NCBI RefSeq assembly: GCF_001258055.1
Contig: NZ_CVRM01000011.1
Span: 1-64,000 of the forward strand
Source: Phaeobacter italicus
Lineage (GTDB): Bacteria > Pseudomonadota > Alphaproteobacteria > Rhodobacterales > Rhodobacteraceae
Length of the DNA: 64,000 nt
Direction of reading: 5' to 3'
Of the stretch, positions 1-12,197 are shown piece after piece. The notes beneath the pieces were generated by a model, which worked only from the letters and a program-made list of their open reading frames with translations, made no database searches and was not told the origin of the DNA. The translations under genes and the position numbers were made by a program. Each line of letters starts with the position of its first letter. Position 1 is the first letter of the stretch.

Positions 1-42
1 TTTGACGGCAACGCAGCAAAAGACATCTGGCAGGATTTCTGA
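1..42 (+). CDS. C-terminal tail of an unidentified protein (partial)
   Basis: The window opens inside a reading frame that ends FDGNAAKDIWQDF and TGA. A strong terminator starts 30 bases further on, which fits the end of a plus-strand transcription unit. Thirteen residues are too few to name a family. Confidence 0.6.
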   Translation, partial: FDGNAAKDIWQDF

Positions 43-72
43 TCCAGCCTCGCGCGTTGACCACAACAAATG

Positions 73-104
73 GACCCCGGCGGAGATTTCGCCGGGGTCT
101 TTTT
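73..104 (+). terminator. Rho-independent terminator of the upstream gene
   Basis: A perfect 10-bp stem (GACCCCGGCG at 73-82, CGCCGGGGTC at 90-99) with a 7-base loop is followed by TTTTT at 100-104. It ends the plus-strand gene truncated at the window edge. The stop codon of the converging thiD (103-105) touches the T-run, so the hairpin may also limit thi read-through, although the minus strand has no good T-tract after it. Confidence 0.85.
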
Positions 105-837
105 ATGCCGCGACTGCGGATTTGATCCACTTGTGAACGTGATCGCCCGCTTGCTGGCAGGCCTCTGCCAGCGAGGCACCGGCGCCAAGCGCACAGGCTA
201 GGGCGGTTGCCAGTGTGCACCCGGTGCCCCGGCGCCCCTGCGGCAGGCGCGGGCGCTCGAACCGTGTCATATGCCCGTCCGCAAACAGGTGATCGACCGA
301 GGTGCCACCGCTGCCATGCCCCCCCTTGATCAGCACCGCTTGCGCCCCCAGACGCTGCAACCGTTCGCCCTGCCGCGCCAGATCCACCGGTCGGGAGGAT
401 TCGGCGCGACCGCTGAGGTGGGCGGCCTCTTCCAGATTGGGTGTGAGCAGGGTCGTTCTTTCCAACAGCGGCATCAGCGCCTCGTCTTTCATCAGAACCC
501 CGCCAGACGAGCTGCGCAGGACGGGATCAAACACCACCGGCGTATCGGGACAGAAACGACCCAACGCATCAGCAATCTCCTGCGCGGCCTGTGCAGATCC
601 GATCATCCCAAGCTTCACGGCAGAGATGCGATCACTTTCCGCAGCGGCTCTGATCTGGGCTGAGATCACTTCTGGAGGGATTGGCGTGATGTCGTGCAGC
701 TGCTTATGCGTCTGGACGGTGACTGCGGTCACAACCGGCGCAACGGTGCAGCCAAGGGTGGTCGCCGTCGCCGTGTCGCGGGTCAATCCCGCGCCGCCGC
801 TGCTGTCGGTGCCCGCGATAATCAGAACGCGGGTCAT
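103..837 (-). CDS. thiD: Hydroxymethylpyrimidine/phosphomethylpyrimidine kinase
   Basis: A 244-residue ribokinase-fold kinase, the usual ThiD length. It phosphorylates hydroxymethylpyrimidine and then its monophosphate to HMP-PP, the pyrimidine partner that ThiE joins to the thiazole. The N-terminus reads MTRVLIIAGTDSSGGAG, the typical substrate-binding start, and the C-terminal part has RRGTGCTLATALA, the GTGC anion-hole region. It is the last gene of the thi operon; its ATG overlaps the stop of the ThiF-like gene by four bases (834-837), so translation is probably coupled. Confidence 0.95.
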   Translation of the reverse strand: MTRVLIIAGTDSSGGAGLTRDTATATTLGCTVAPVVTAVTVQTHKQLHDITPIPPEVISAQIRAAAESDRISAVKLGMIGSAQAAQEIADALGRFCPDTPVVFDPVLRSSSGGVLMKDEALMPLLERTTLLTPNLEEAAHLSGRAESSRPVDLARQGERLQRLGAQAVLIKGGHGSGGTSVDHLFADGHMTRFERPRLPQGRRGTGCTLATALACALGAGASLAEACQQAGDHVHKWIKSAVAA

Positions 838-1805
838 CGCGGATCCCCCAACGCAAGCAGGGCGAGCCGTGGGGCAAGATCATCCCCCAGCGCCGCCGCA
901 GCGCGCCATGCGCGCAGCCCCGTGCGACAGGCCAAAACCACCCGTCCGGACCCCGGTGGCAGCAGGTCGCGCTGCAGGTTCTGGGGAGCAATGCGCAGGG
1001 CATTGGGTGTTGCAGGGCGCGGTGCCTCCGCTGTGGACCGCAAGTCGATCACAAGATCGCCATCCCGCAGCGCCGCGGCACCGATGAATGGCACGATTTG
1101 TTCGGGCTCTGCAGCACCGGAAAAGTCAAAACCACCCATCTGCAGGTCGGCCAGATCGACGCTGAACAACCGACCCAAGGGGCTGGGGCTGTGGTTCAGG
1201 ATCACCTTCAGGGCCAATTGGGCCTGTAACGCACCGATCATGCCCACCACAGGCCCCATGATGCCAGAGCTGGCGCAGGTGGCCGCACTGTCGGGAGGGT
1301 CAGGAAAGACCGCCCGCAGCGATGGAGCGCCACCGCAAAAACCGCCGACGTATCCCCCTTGGGCCAGTGCCGACGCGCTGATGAACGGGGTGCCGGTCTG
1401 CAGGCAATGGTCTGACAGCGTGTAGGACACCGCATAGCTGTCGGCGGCATCAATCACGACATCGGCAGGGCGGATGGCAGCATGCGCGTTGTCCGGTGTC
1501 AGATCACGGGCATGAGGGTGCAGGCGCAGCTCCGGGGCCATTGCGCCCAGCCGTGCGCGCGCGGCCTCAACTTTGTAGCGGCCAATATCTGCAACCGTAT
1601 AAAGCGGTTGGCGCGGCAGGTTGGTGGCCTCCACACTGTCGCCGTCCATCACGGTGATCTCACCGATGCCAGCACCCGCAAGATACTGCAGGACCGGACA
1701 GCCAAGGCCACCAGCGCCAACAACCAGCACATGGGCAGCGGCCAGCCTGTCCTGGCCGTCGCGGCCAATCTCCGGCAGGGCGATCTGACGCTCGAAACGG
1801 CTCAT
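834..1805 (-). CDS. thiF: ThiF/MoeB-type adenylyltransferase with C-terminal rhodanese-like domain
   Basis: 323 residues from the ATG at 1803-1805, which overlaps the thiE stop. ThiF enzymes adenylate the C-terminal Gly-Gly of ThiS so that it can be thiocarboxylated. An E1-type Rossmann motif GAGGLG lies at 30-35 and the region near C177 (ATCASSG) matches the conserved cysteine segment of the family. The last approximately 75 residues look like a rhodanese domain with VVLACRTGLRA, active-site C293, which could hand sulfur to ThiS within one protein. The two CxxC zinc pairs usual in MoeB/ThiF are absent: PSLRAVFPDPP stands where CxxC-type sequence is expected. A MoeB/HesA role is possible, but the operon argues for thiazole synthesis. 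Confidence 0.88.
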   Translation of the reverse strand: MSRFERQIALPEIGRDGQDRLAAAHVLVVGAGGLGCPVLQYLAGAGIGEITVMDGDSVEATNLPRQPLYTVADIGRYKVEAARARLGAMAPELRLHPHARDLTPDNAHAAIRPADVVIDAADSYAVSYTLSDHCLQTGTPFISASALAQGGYVGGFCGGAPSLRAVFPDPPDSAATCASSGIMGPVVGMIGALQAQLALKVILNHSPSPLGRLFSVDLADLQMGGFDFSGAAEPEQIVPFIGAAALRDGDLVIDLRSTAEAPRPATPNALRIAPQNLQRDLLPPGSGRVVLACRTGLRAWRAAAALGDDLAPRLALLALGDPR

Positions 1806-2395
1806 GCAGCGCAGGCCTTGATCCAGGCACGGGTCTGCGCCTCGGGGTCGGGGGCCTGTTGGATATCGGTGACCACAGCGGCGCTGTCTGCCCCTGCCGC
1901 AAAGACGCCGGGCAATCGATCGATGGTCAGGCCCCCGATTGCGACCAGCGGTGTGTCTGCCACCATCTGTTTCCAGCGGCGCACCCGATCCAGCCCCTGT
2001 GGCGCCCATTTCATCTGTTTCAGAAGGGTTTCGTAAACAGGGCCAAGCGCGACGTAGTCCGGCCCATGGGACAGGGCGCGCTCCAGTTCGGTTTCGTCAT
2101 GGGTCGACAGGCCAAACCGCACGCCCTTGCGGCGCAGCGCTGCAAAATCGGCGCTGTCCATGTCCTCTTGTCCGAGGTGAACAAAACCGCAATTTAGGTC
2201 CAGTGCGGCCTGCCAGTAGTCGTTGACCACCAGCTGGGCACCATGCACGGCGCAGAAATCCCGCGCGCGCGCAATCTGGCGGCGCACCTCGGTTTCCGGT
2301 TGGTCCTTGATGCGCAGCTGCACCAGCCGCACCCCATGCGGCACCAAGAGTTCCAATTGGCTGACATGGCCAACGATGAGATAAAAACGCTCCAT
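1802..2395 (-). CDS. thiE: Thiamine phosphate synthase
   Basis: 197 residues, a TIM-barrel protein that couples HMP-PP to thiazole phosphate to give thiamine monophosphate. Visible family features are LVQLRIKD near residues 25-32, VVNDYWQAA in place of the more usual VNDR segment, GFVHLGQEDM, and VALGPVYET followed by PLVAIGGLT for phosphate binding. A GGAG lies 7 bases before the ATG. It is slightly shorter than the 210-residue enterobacterial enzyme. It sits 28 bases after thiG and overlaps the ThiF-like gene by ATGA. Confidence 0.92.
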   Translation of the reverse strand: MERFYLIVGHVSQLELLVPHGVRLVQLRIKDQPETEVRRQIARARDFCAVHGAQLVVNDYWQAALDLNCGFVHLGQEDMDSADFAALRRKGVRFGLSTHDETELERALSHGPDYVALGPVYETLLKQMKWAPQGLDRVRRWKQMVADTPLVAIGGLTIDRLPGVFAAGADSAAVVTDIQQAPDPEAQTRAWIKACAA

Positions 2396-2423
2396 AGTCG
2401 TCTCCAGAATGTGATCGGGCAGC

Positions 2424-3197
2424 TCAGCTCAGCGCTGCAAGGCCAAGAACGGGGGTAGAGGGCACCGCCATGTCGCGCCGCTCCATCGGGTCGGCAGCAA
2501 AGCCCGCGCGGCCAGCTTCAACTGCCAGCGCCATTGCCTTGGCCATGCCCGTCGGGTCGCCTGCCTTGGCGACCGCCGTGTTCAAAAGCACGGCATCCAT
2601 GCCCAGTTCCATCGCCTGCGTCGCATCCGACGGGCGGCCAATACCTGCATCCACGATTAGCGGCACATCCGGGAAATGGGCCCGCATTGCGCGCAGGCCG
2701 TCGGGGTTGCGCAGGCCCTGACCGGATCCAATCGGCGCGCCCCAAGGCATCAGCACCTCGCAGCCTGCCTCCAAGAGCTTCTCTCCCACCACCAGATCGT
2801 CGGTGGTGTAGGGAAAGACCTGAAAACCATCGTCAGCGAGGGTGCGCGCGGCCTCCACCAGGGCAAAGACATCCGGCTGCAACGTGTCGCAATGGCCGAT
2901 CACCTCCAGTTTGATCCAGGGGGTGTCGAACAGATCCCGCGCCATATGCGCCGTGGTCACGGCCTCCTGTACCGAATGGCAGCCGGCGGTGTTGGGCAGG
3001 ATCCGGCAGCCCAGATCGCGCAGCTGATCCCAAAAGCCGGCCCCGGTCCCATCAGCGGTCTCGCGGCGCAGCGAGACGGTGATGATTTCGCTACCACTTT
3101 CGCGGATGGCCGCGCCCAGCACCGCAGGCGAGGGGTATTGTGCAGTGCCCAGCAAAAGGCGCGAGGTGATCTCATGTCCGTAGATCTTCATCTTCAT
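2424..3197 (-). CDS. thiG: Thiazole synthase
   Basis: 257 residues, the standard ThiG length. It condenses deoxyxylulose phosphate, dehydroglycine and the ThiS thiocarboxylate into the thiazole phosphate. The Schiff-base lysine is K96 in [11 protein letters not shown], and the phosphate-binding loops GWGAPIGSG-type (here [12 protein letters not shown]) and [11 protein letters not shown] are intact. Its start overlaps the thiS stop (3194-3197). The presence of ThiO beside it means dehydroglycine comes from glycine oxidation, the aerobic route, rather than from ThiH and tyrosine. Confidence 0.96.
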   Translation of the reverse strand: MKMKIYGHEITSRLLLGTAQYPSPAVLGAAIRESGSEIITVSLRRETADGTGAGFWDQLRDLGCRILPNTAGCHSVQEAVTTAHMARDLFDTPWIKLEVIGHCDTLQPDVFALVEAARTLADDGFQVFPYTTDDLVVGEKLLEAGCEVLMPWGAPIGSGQGLRNPDGLRAMRAHFPDVPLIVDAGIGRPSDATQAMELGMDAVLLNTAVAKAGDPTGMAKAMALAVEAGRAGFAADPMERRDMAVPSTPVLGLAALS

Positions 3198-3359
3198 CCC
3201 CCCTGCATTGGCGCCAGGACTTCCAGCTGGTCGCCCTCCCGCAGGTCGGTGTCGCCGCGCCGATTGCGGGCGACAAACTTGCCATTCAGCGCGGTCGCAA
3301 CAGAGGGGCTGGTAAAGCCCAGTTCGCGCAGCGCGTCCTCGACGGTGCGGGCGCTCACC

Positions 3360-6406
<3,047 letters not shown>

Positions 6407-6439
6407 GTAGGGGAGAGGGGGCAATTTGGTCAACCAGAA

Positions 6440-6467
6440 TTTTTACCTATTTCTAGGCGGCTCACAA
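6440..6467 (-). promoter_or_regulatory. Candidate promoter of the thi operon
   Basis: On the minus strand TTGTGA (6462-6467), a 16-base spacer and TAAAAA (6440-6445) give a plausible sigma-70 promoter whose start would fall about 25 bases before the riboswitch. A second possible -35, TTGACC at 6428-6433, lacks a good -10 and would start inside the aptamer. Confidence 0.35.
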
Positions 6468-6532
6468 AACGGATATTTTCCAGTTGGTTAGCGCTAAATG
6501 CGCGTGAGAATGCCGCTCTGCGGCGAAAACAC

Positions 6533-6562
6533 TTGTCAGCCGGGATTGATTTTATCTATTAA
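6533..6562 (+). promoter_or_regulatory. bioB promoter overlapped by BioR-like box 1
   Basis: TTGTCA (6533-6538), an 18-base spacer and TATTAA (6557-6562) form a likely promoter. The -10 lies within TTTATCTATTAA (6551-6562), which resembles the alphaproteobacterial BioR operator TTATCTATAA (consensus from memory). A GntR-type BioR repressor bound here would block RNA polymerase. No bioR gene lies in the window. Confidence 0.6.
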
Positions 6563-6591
6563 AATGCACAACGCAGGCCGACTTGGCCGTT

Positions 6592-6603
6592 TTTATCTAT
6601 TAA
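6592..6603 (+). promoter_or_regulatory. BioR-like box 2
   Basis: TTTATCTATTAA recurs exactly, 41 bases after box 1, close to four helical turns. It lies in the bioB leader just before the GGAG ribosome binding site. Two identical copies on the same face of the helix support cooperative binding. Confidence 0.6.
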
Positions 6604-6616
6604 GATTGGAGCCACC

Positions 6617-7594
6617 ATGCTGGACGCCACACCGATCCGGACCGACTGGACCCGCGAAGAAGCGGAGAAGATCTATAACCAGCCTTTCATGGATCTGCTG
6701 TTTGAGGCCCAATCCGTGCACCGCCAGCACTTTGACCCCAATCAGGTGCAGAAATCCAAACTCCTGAGCATCAAGACCGGTGGCTGCGCCGAGGATTGCG
6801 CCTATTGCTCTCAGTCGGCGCGCAACGGTGCCAAATTGTCGGCCTCCAAGCTGATCGAAGTGGAGCGCGTGATTGCAGAGGCGCGCAAGGCCAAGGAGGG
6901 CGGGGCAACACGCTATTGCATGGGGGCCGCCTGGCGCTCGCCCAAGGATCGTGACATGGCCGCACTTGAGGCGATGATTCACGGCGTCAAAGAACTTGGC
7001 ATGGAAACCTGCATGACCCTGGGCATGCTGGAAGACGATCAGGTGTTCCGCCTGCGCGATGCGGGTCTGGATTACTACAACCACAACATCGACACCTCAG
7101 AGCGGTACTACTCGGAGATCATCACCACCCGCACCTTTGCGGATCGGATCGAGACGCTGAACCGTGTGCGTGAGGCGGGGATCAAGGTCTGTGCGGGCGG
7201 CATCGTCGGCATGGGAGAGCAGCAGATGGACCGCATCGACATGCTGCTGGCGCTGGCAACACTGGAAGAGCACCCCGATTCCGTTCCGGTCAACATGCTG
7301 ATCCCGATTGCTGACACCCCGCTGGCCGATGTGGCGAAGCTGGACCCGATCGAATTCGTGCGCACCGTTGCGCTGGCGCGTATCCTGATGCCGAAGTCGC
7401 ACGTGCGTCTGTCCGCAGGCCGCACCGACATGTCGGATGAGATGCAGGCGATGTGCTTCTTTGCCGGGGCCAACTCCATCTTCGTGGGTGACACGCTGCT
7501 GACCGCCGACAACCCCGAAGAGGACAAGGACAGCCAACTGTTTGATCGTCTTGGCATCACTGCCATGGCGGTTGGTTGCGACGGCAGCCGCTGA
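6617..7594 (+). CDS. bioB: Biotin synthase
   Basis: 325 residues. BioB is a radical-SAM enzyme that inserts sulfur into dethiobiotin. The SAM cluster motif is C57, C61, C64 (CAEDCAYC). The [2Fe-2S] ligands are visible as C101 (RYCMGAAW), C132 (ETCMTLG), C192 ([12 protein letters not shown]) and R264 (HVRLSAGR). GGAG lies 6 bases upstream of the ATG. First gene of a tightly packed bio operon: its stop shares the A of TGATG with the bioF start. Confidence 0.97.
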   Translation: MLDATPIRTDWTREEAEKIYNQPFMDLLFEAQSVHRQHFDPNQVQKSKLLSIKTGGCAEDCAYCSQSARNGAKLSASKLIEVERVIAEARKAKEGGATRYCMGAAWRSPKDRDMAALEAMIHGVKELGMETCMTLGMLEDDQVFRLRDAGLDYYNHNIDTSERYYSEIITTRTFADRIETLNRVREAGIKVCAGGIVGMGEQQMDRIDMLLALATLEEHPDSVPVNMLIPIADTPLADVAKLDPIEFVRTVALARILMPKSHVRLSAGRTDMSDEMQAMCFFAGANSIFVGDTLLTADNPEEDKDSQLFDRLGITAMAVGCDGSR

Positions 7595-8742
7595 TGGCGG
7601 GCGCCTTCCCGAGGCATGAGACATCGCTGGAAGCGCTGCGCACGCGCGGACGCTACCGGCAATTGATGCCGCGGGATGGGCATGACTTTGCCTCCAACGA
7701 CTATCTTGGACTGGCGGGCAGCGATGTGCTGCGCGCCGCCGCTGCAGACGCGCTGGCGCGGGGGGTGCCGGTGGGGGCAGGTGGTTCGCGCCTCTTGCGT
7801 GGCAATGACGCGGAACACCAGCTGCTGGAGGCTGAGGCAGCTGCATTTTTCGGCACCGAGGCGGCGTTGTTCATGGGCGGCGGCTTCAACGCCAATCAGG
7901 CGATTTTCTCTACCCTCCCGCAGCAGGGCGATCTGGTGCTCTATGACGCGCTGATCCACGCCAGCACCCATGACGGCATGCGGCTGGGCCGGGGGGAGAC
8001 CCGCAGCTTTGCCCATAGCGACGTGAGCAATGCCCGCGAGGTGTTGCAGGGCTGGCGCAAGAATGGGGGCAGGGGGCAGGTCTGGATTGCGGTTGAGGCT
8101 GTCTATTCGATGGATGGTGACCTCGCCCCGCTGGATGAGCTGATGGCACTGGCGGACGCAGAGGGCGCCGTGCTGGTGGTGGATGAGGCGCATTCGACGG
8201 GCGTGTTCGGTGATCTGGGTCGCGGGCTGGCACATGGCATTGCCCACCGCCCGAACGTTCTGTCCCTGCACACCTGCGGCAAGGCGCTCGGGGCCTCTGG
8301 CGCGCTGATCTGCGGCCAGCGGGTGCTGATCGAGACGCTGATCAACAAGGCGCGCGGCTTCATCTTTGCTACGGCACCGTCGCCGCTGAACGCGGCACTG
8401 GTGCGCGCGGCCTTGCAGGAGCTGCAGCAGAACCAGGATCGCCGTCATCAGGCATGGCGGGGGATCACCCATGCCCAGGCCGAGGCCGGGCGCCTTTGCG
8501 GGCTGGAGGGGTTCCAAAGCCAGATCCTGCCGGTGGTGATTGGCGATGATAAACGGACAATGGCGCTGGCCGCTGCGATGCAGGGCCAGGGCTACGACAT
8601 CCGCGGCATCCGCCCGCCAACAGTCCCGCGTGGCACCTCGCGGCTGCGGCTGTCGATCACGCTGAACACCCCTCTAACCGTCATTACAACGATGTTTGAA
8701 ACTCTCGCGCAGGAAATGGAGGCTGCTCAATGTCCCGCCTGA
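7594..8742 (+). CDS. bioF: 8-amino-7-oxononanoate synthase
   Basis: 382 residues from the ATG at 7594, which overlaps the bioB stop. This PLP enzyme joins pimeloyl-ACP and alanine. The PLP lysine is K230 in [11 protein letters not shown], and D197 and H200 of VVDEAHSTG hold the pyridine ring; the N-terminal [10 protein letters not shown] is a signature of the alpha-oxoamine synthases. In-frame sequence upstream of 7594 lies inside bioB and was excluded. bioD starts 13 bases before its end. Confidence 0.95.
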   Translation: MAGAFPRHETSLEALRTRGRYRQLMPRDGHDFASNDYLGLAGSDVLRAAAADALARGVPVGAGGSRLLRGNDAEHQLLEAEAAAFFGTEAALFMGGGFNANQAIFSTLPQQGDLVLYDALIHASTHDGMRLGRGETRSFAHSDVSNAREVLQGWRKNGGRGQVWIAVEAVYSMDGDLAPLDELMALADAEGAVLVVDEAHSTGVFGDLGRGLAHGIAHRPNVLSLHTCGKALGASGALICGQRVLIETLINKARGFIFATAPSPLNAALVRAALQELQQNQDRRHQAWRGITHAQAEAGRLCGLEGFQSQILPVVIGDDKRTMALAAAMQGQGYDIRGIRPPTVPRGTSRLRLSITLNTPLTVITTMFETLAQEMEAAQCPA

Positions 8743-9371
8743 TCGTCACCGGAACCGATACCGGCATCGGCAAGACCATCTTTTCCGCAGGGCTGGTGCA
8801 GGCTCTTGGCGCAACCTATTGGAAGCCGGTGCAATCGGGGCTGGAGGAAGAAACCGACAGCCAGATCGTCTCGCGCCTGTCCGGCCGTCCGGCGCTGCCG
8901 GAGGGCTACCTGCTGCAACTGCCCGCATCGCCGCATCTGTCGGCTGAGGCCGAAGGGGTAGAGATCGACCCGGATGCGCTGCCCTTGCCCGAAGTTGACG
9001 GCGTGCTGGTGGCCGAAGGGGCAGGGGGCCTGATGGTGCCCTTGAGCCGCAAGGTGCTGTATCTCGACCTCTTCGCCCGCTGGGGCGCCCCTGTGATCCT
9101 CTGCGCGCGGACACAGCTGGGCACGATCAACCACACGCTGCTGTCGCTCAAGGCGCTGCGCGATGCAGGCTGTCCGGTGGTGGGCGTGGCCTTTATCGGT
9201 GATGCGGAGCCGATGGTGGAGGAAACCATCTGCCAGTTCGGCCAAGTGGCGCATCTGGGGCGGCTGCCGCTGCTCGGCGAGCTGACCTCTGACGCGCTGG
9301 CCGTAGCGTTCCAAGCCAGCATCCGGGTGGACCTGATCCGGGAGGCGCTGGCCCAAGGAGAGATGGCATGA
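8730..9371 (+). CDS. bioD: Dethiobiotin synthetase
   Basis: 213 residues. ATP-dependent closure of the ureido ring from diaminopelargonate and CO2. The P-loop GTDTGIGKT is at residues 8-16, KPVQSG follows at about 33-38, and [12 protein letters not shown] (about 93-104) is the conserved glycine-rich segment. It overlaps bioF by 13 bases and bioA by 4, so all three are translationally coupled. Confidence 0.95.
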   Translation: MSRLIVTGTDTGIGKTIFSAGLVQALGATYWKPVQSGLEEETDSQIVSRLSGRPALPEGYLLQLPASPHLSAEAEGVEIDPDALPLPEVDGVLVAEGAGGLMVPLSRKVLYLDLFARWGAPVILCARTQLGTINHTLLSLKALRDAGCPVVGVAFIGDAEPMVEETICQFGQVAHLGRLPLLGELTSDALAVAFQASIRVDLIREALAQGEMA

Positions 9372-10666
9372 GCGCCGCAGACCTCAGCCAGCTGGAATTC
9401 GACCAGCAGCACCTCTGGCACCCATACACCAATGTCGCCAAACCCGGCCCGACCTTTGTGGTGAAGGATAGCGAGGGCGTGCATATCACGCTGGACGATG
9501 GCACCCGGCTGATTGACGCCATGTCGTCGTGGTGGTGCATGATGCACGGGCATAAAAACCCGGCGATCACCAAGGCCATCCATGATCAGCTCGACACCCT
9601 GCCGCATGTGATGTTTGGCGGGCTGACCCATGATCCGGCCATCGACCTGGGCCGCAAGCTGTTGGAGATCACCCCCGACAGCCTGACGCGCATCTTCTAT
9701 TGCGACAGCGGCTCTGTCTCGGTCGAAGTGGCAATGAAAATGGCCGTGCAGTACCAGCACGCCATGGGTCACGCGGGGCGCAGCGAATTTGCCACCATCC
9801 GCTCCGGCTATCATGGTGACACCTGGAAGGCGATGAGCGTCTGTGATCCGGACACTGGCATGCATCACCTGTTTCAGGGCGCGCTGAGCGTGCAGCATTT
9901 CGTGTCCCGCCCGCCGATCCGCATCCATGAGGACTGGATCGACGACCCGGCGCAGAACGGTCTGGGCGAGCTGCGTTCGGTGCTGGAAGCCAATGCAGAC
10001 AAGATCGCGGCCTTCATCCTGGAACCCGTCGTGCAGGGCACCGGCGGCATGTATTTCTACCACCCCGAATACCTCAATCAGGCACGGCGCTTGTGCGATG
10101 AACTGGGCATCCTCTTGATCTTTGACGAGATCGCCACCGGCTTTGGCCGCACAGGGGAGCTGTTTGCCACCGGGTTCTGCACCGTCGAGCCGGATATCAT
10201 CTGCCTCGGCAAGGGGCTGACCGGTGGGCATATTTCCTTTGCCTGCACGATGACCAACGACCGCGTTGCCGAAGGCATCGGCGGCGGCAATCCAGGCATC
10301 TTCATGCATGGCCCCACCTATATGGCCAATCCGCTGGCCTGCGCTGCGGCCAAGGCCTCGCTTGATCTGCTGACAGGCCAGGACTGGCGCGGCACGGTGG
10401 CGGCAATTGGCGAACAGATGCAGGCAGAGCTTGCCCCTGCGCGCGACCTACCCAATGTGGCGGACGTGCGGGTGCTGGGCGCCATTGGTGTCATCGAAAT
10501 GAAGCACCGCGTCTCGGCAGACGAGGCCCACGCGCGGGCCCATGAGATGGGTGTGTTCCTGCGCCCCTTTGGCACCAACATCTACACCATGCCGCCCTTC
10601 ATCACATCCCCCGACCAGTTGAGCGAAATCACCGCAGGCATGCTGCGCTTGGCGCGGGAGTTGTAG
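9368..10666 (+). CDS. bioA: Adenosylmethionine-8-amino-7-oxononanoate aminotransferase
   Basis: 432 residues, a class III aminotransferase that uses SAM as amino donor to make 7,8-diaminopelargonate. The N-terminal [11 protein letters not shown] and [10 protein letters not shown] are characteristic of BioA rather than of other class III enzymes. PLP contacts are D253 ([13 protein letters not shown]) and the Schiff-base K282 (CLGKGLTGG). The start overlaps the bioD stop; bioG follows after 3 bases. Confidence 0.96.
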   Translation: MSAADLSQLEFDQQHLWHPYTNVAKPGPTFVVKDSEGVHITLDDGTRLIDAMSSWWCMMHGHKNPAITKAIHDQLDTLPHVMFGGLTHDPAIDLGRKLLEITPDSLTRIFYCDSGSVSVEVAMKMAVQYQHAMGHAGRSEFATIRSGYHGDTWKAMSVCDPDTGMHHLFQGALSVQHFVSRPPIRIHEDWIDDPAQNGLGELRSVLEANADKIAAFILEPVVQGTGGMYFYHPEYLNQARRLCDELGILLIFDEIATGFGRTGELFATGFCTVEPDIICLGKGLTGGHISFACTMTNDRVAEGIGGGNPGIFMHGPTYMANPLACAAAKASLDLLTGQDWRGTVAAIGEQMQAELAPARDLPNVADVRVLGAIGVIEMKHRVSADEAHARAHEMGVFLRPFGTNIYTMPPFITSPDQLSEITAGMLRLAREL

Positions 10667-10669
10667 GGG

Positions 10670-11290
10670 ATGGAGATCCGCTGGCTCATACAGAATAAGG
10701 CGGCTGACGTCATCGTGGTTTTTGGCGGCTGGGCCGTCGGCCCGGATGTGTTTGACCATCTTGCAGGCCCGCAGGATCTCCTTTTTGCGAGCGACTATCG
10801 CAATCTGGATGCAGAACTGCCGGATCTGTCCGGCTATCAAAACGTCACCCTTGTCGCCTGGTCCTTTGGCGTTGCGGCCTATGCCCATTGGCAGAAAGAC
10901 CGCACGGATCCCTTTGATCGTAAGATTGCCGTCAACGGAACGCTTGCGCCGGTGGACGAGGCACGCGGAATCCCCCCGGCTGTGCTGGCCAAAACAGCAG
11001 AGGGGTTGAGCGAGCAGAGCTTTGCCCAGTTCCTGCGCCGGACCTTCAATGCGCCGCAACCGCCGCGGTCGATCGACGTTGAGGCCCGCCGCGCCGAACT
11101 GCATGCGGTTGCTGCGCGCGGCGCGGCCCCAGCCGTCACCTTTGATCAGGTCTGGCTGTCTGGCCGGGACCGCATTTTTCCGCCTGTCAATCAGCACCGG
11201 GCCTGGGACGGAGCAACACTGCGCGAACTGCCCACAGCCGCCCACGCCCCGTTTGACCAGTTTGACAGCTGGCAGGGGGTGATCTGGTGA
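10670..11290 (+). CDS. bioG: Pimeloyl-ACP methyl ester esterase BioG (DUF452)
   Basis: 206 residues of the DUF452/BioG family, an alpha/beta hydrolase that releases pimeloyl-ACP from its methyl ester at the end of the BioC-dependent pathway. The likely triad is S65 in VAWSFGVAA, D167 in SGRDRIFPP and H192 in TAAHAPFDQF. FGGW at residues 18-21 is typical of BioG and forms the oxyanion region. It sits between bioA and bioC, which supports the role, and replaces the unrelated E. coli BioH. Confidence 0.9.
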   Translation: MEIRWLIQNKAADVIVVFGGWAVGPDVFDHLAGPQDLLFASDYRNLDAELPDLSGYQNVTLVAWSFGVAAYAHWQKDRTDPFDRKIAVNGTLAPVDEARGIPPAVLAKTAEGLSEQSFAQFLRRTFNAPQPPRSIDVEARRAELHAVAARGAAPAVTFDQVWLSGRDRIFPPVNQHRAWDGATLRELPTAAHAPFDQFDSWQGVIW

Positions 11291-12075
11291 AGGATCTGAC
11301 CCCGCCCACCGTGGACACCGCCCGCGTGGCCCGTTCCTTTCGTCGCGGCCTTGGCAGCTATCATGATGCTGCAAGCGCGCAGGCCCGGATTGCAGCTGAC
11401 CTCTCTGCGCTGTTGGCCAAGCATTTGGATGGCGCGCCCGTGGCGCATCTGTTTGAATTCGGTGCAGGCACCGGTCACCTGACCGACGCGCTGCTGCGGG
11501 ATGTGTCTGTGGGCCGTCTGACGCTCAATGATCTGGTGGCAGAGGCCGAGGCGGGGTTGCAATCGCGTCTCGGGGCGCATGGGCGGTCTGCAACCTTTCT
11601 GCCTGGCCGGATCGAGGATCTCGATCTGCCCACGGGGCTCGACCTCATTGCTGGTGCCTCGGTTGTGCAGTGGATCTGTGACCTGCCATCCCTGCTGCAA
11701 CGGTTTGCGACGGCCCTGCAGCCGGGGGGCTGGCTGGCGCTGTCCGGGTTTGGTCACGCCCATTTCCACGAGTTGGTGGCGCTTGGCTCGGATGCTGCGG
11801 CCCCCAACTACATGGACCACCACGACTGGCAGCAGGTGCTGCCGGATGGCCTGCATTTGACAGAGCTGCGTCAGGCGCCCATTACGCTGCGCTTTGACAG
11901 TCCGCGCGCCGTGCTGCGCCATCTTCGGGAGACGGGCGTCAATGGTCAGTCCCGCGGCGGATGGAGCCGCAGCCGTCTGCGCAGGTTCGAAGACGCCTAT
12001 CGCGCACAGTTCCCCCATCAGGGCGGTGTTCGCCTGACGTACGATCCGGTGTTGGTGCTGGCCCGGCGGGTCTGA
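11287..12075 (+). CDS. bioC: Malonyl-ACP O-methyltransferase
   Basis: 262 residues with a GTG start that overlaps the bioG stop (GTGA, 11287-11290). BioC methylates malonyl-ACP so that the fatty-acid enzymes can elongate it to pimeloyl-ACP. The SAM-binding motif is LFEFGAGTGHL (about 55-65), and RSFRRGLGSYHDAASAQ near the N-terminus is the BioC-type substrate segment. With BioG it makes the pathway to pimeloyl-ACP complete in this operon. Last bio gene; no clear terminator follows before the next gene. Confidence 0.9.
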   Translation: MKDLTPPTVDTARVARSFRRGLGSYHDAASAQARIAADLSALLAKHLDGAPVAHLFEFGAGTGHLTDALLRDVSVGRLTLNDLVAEAEAGLQSRLGAHGRSATFLPGRIEDLDLPTGLDLIAGASVVQWICDLPSLLQRFATALQPGGWLALSGFGHAHFHELVALGSDAAAPNYMDHHDWQQVLPDGLHLTELRQAPITLRFDSPRAVLRHLRETGVNGQSRGGWSRSRLRRFEDAYRAQFPHQGGVRLTYDPVLVLARRV

Positions 12076-12197
12076 GGGGCGCAGCTGTTAGGGCGCATGT
12101 GCGGCCAAAGTCGCAGCCTGCGCGGCAATTGCACCTCTGGTGGTTTCGTGGCTTTGGCGCTAGCCTGCGGGCGAATTTTACCGAACAAGAGGCCACA

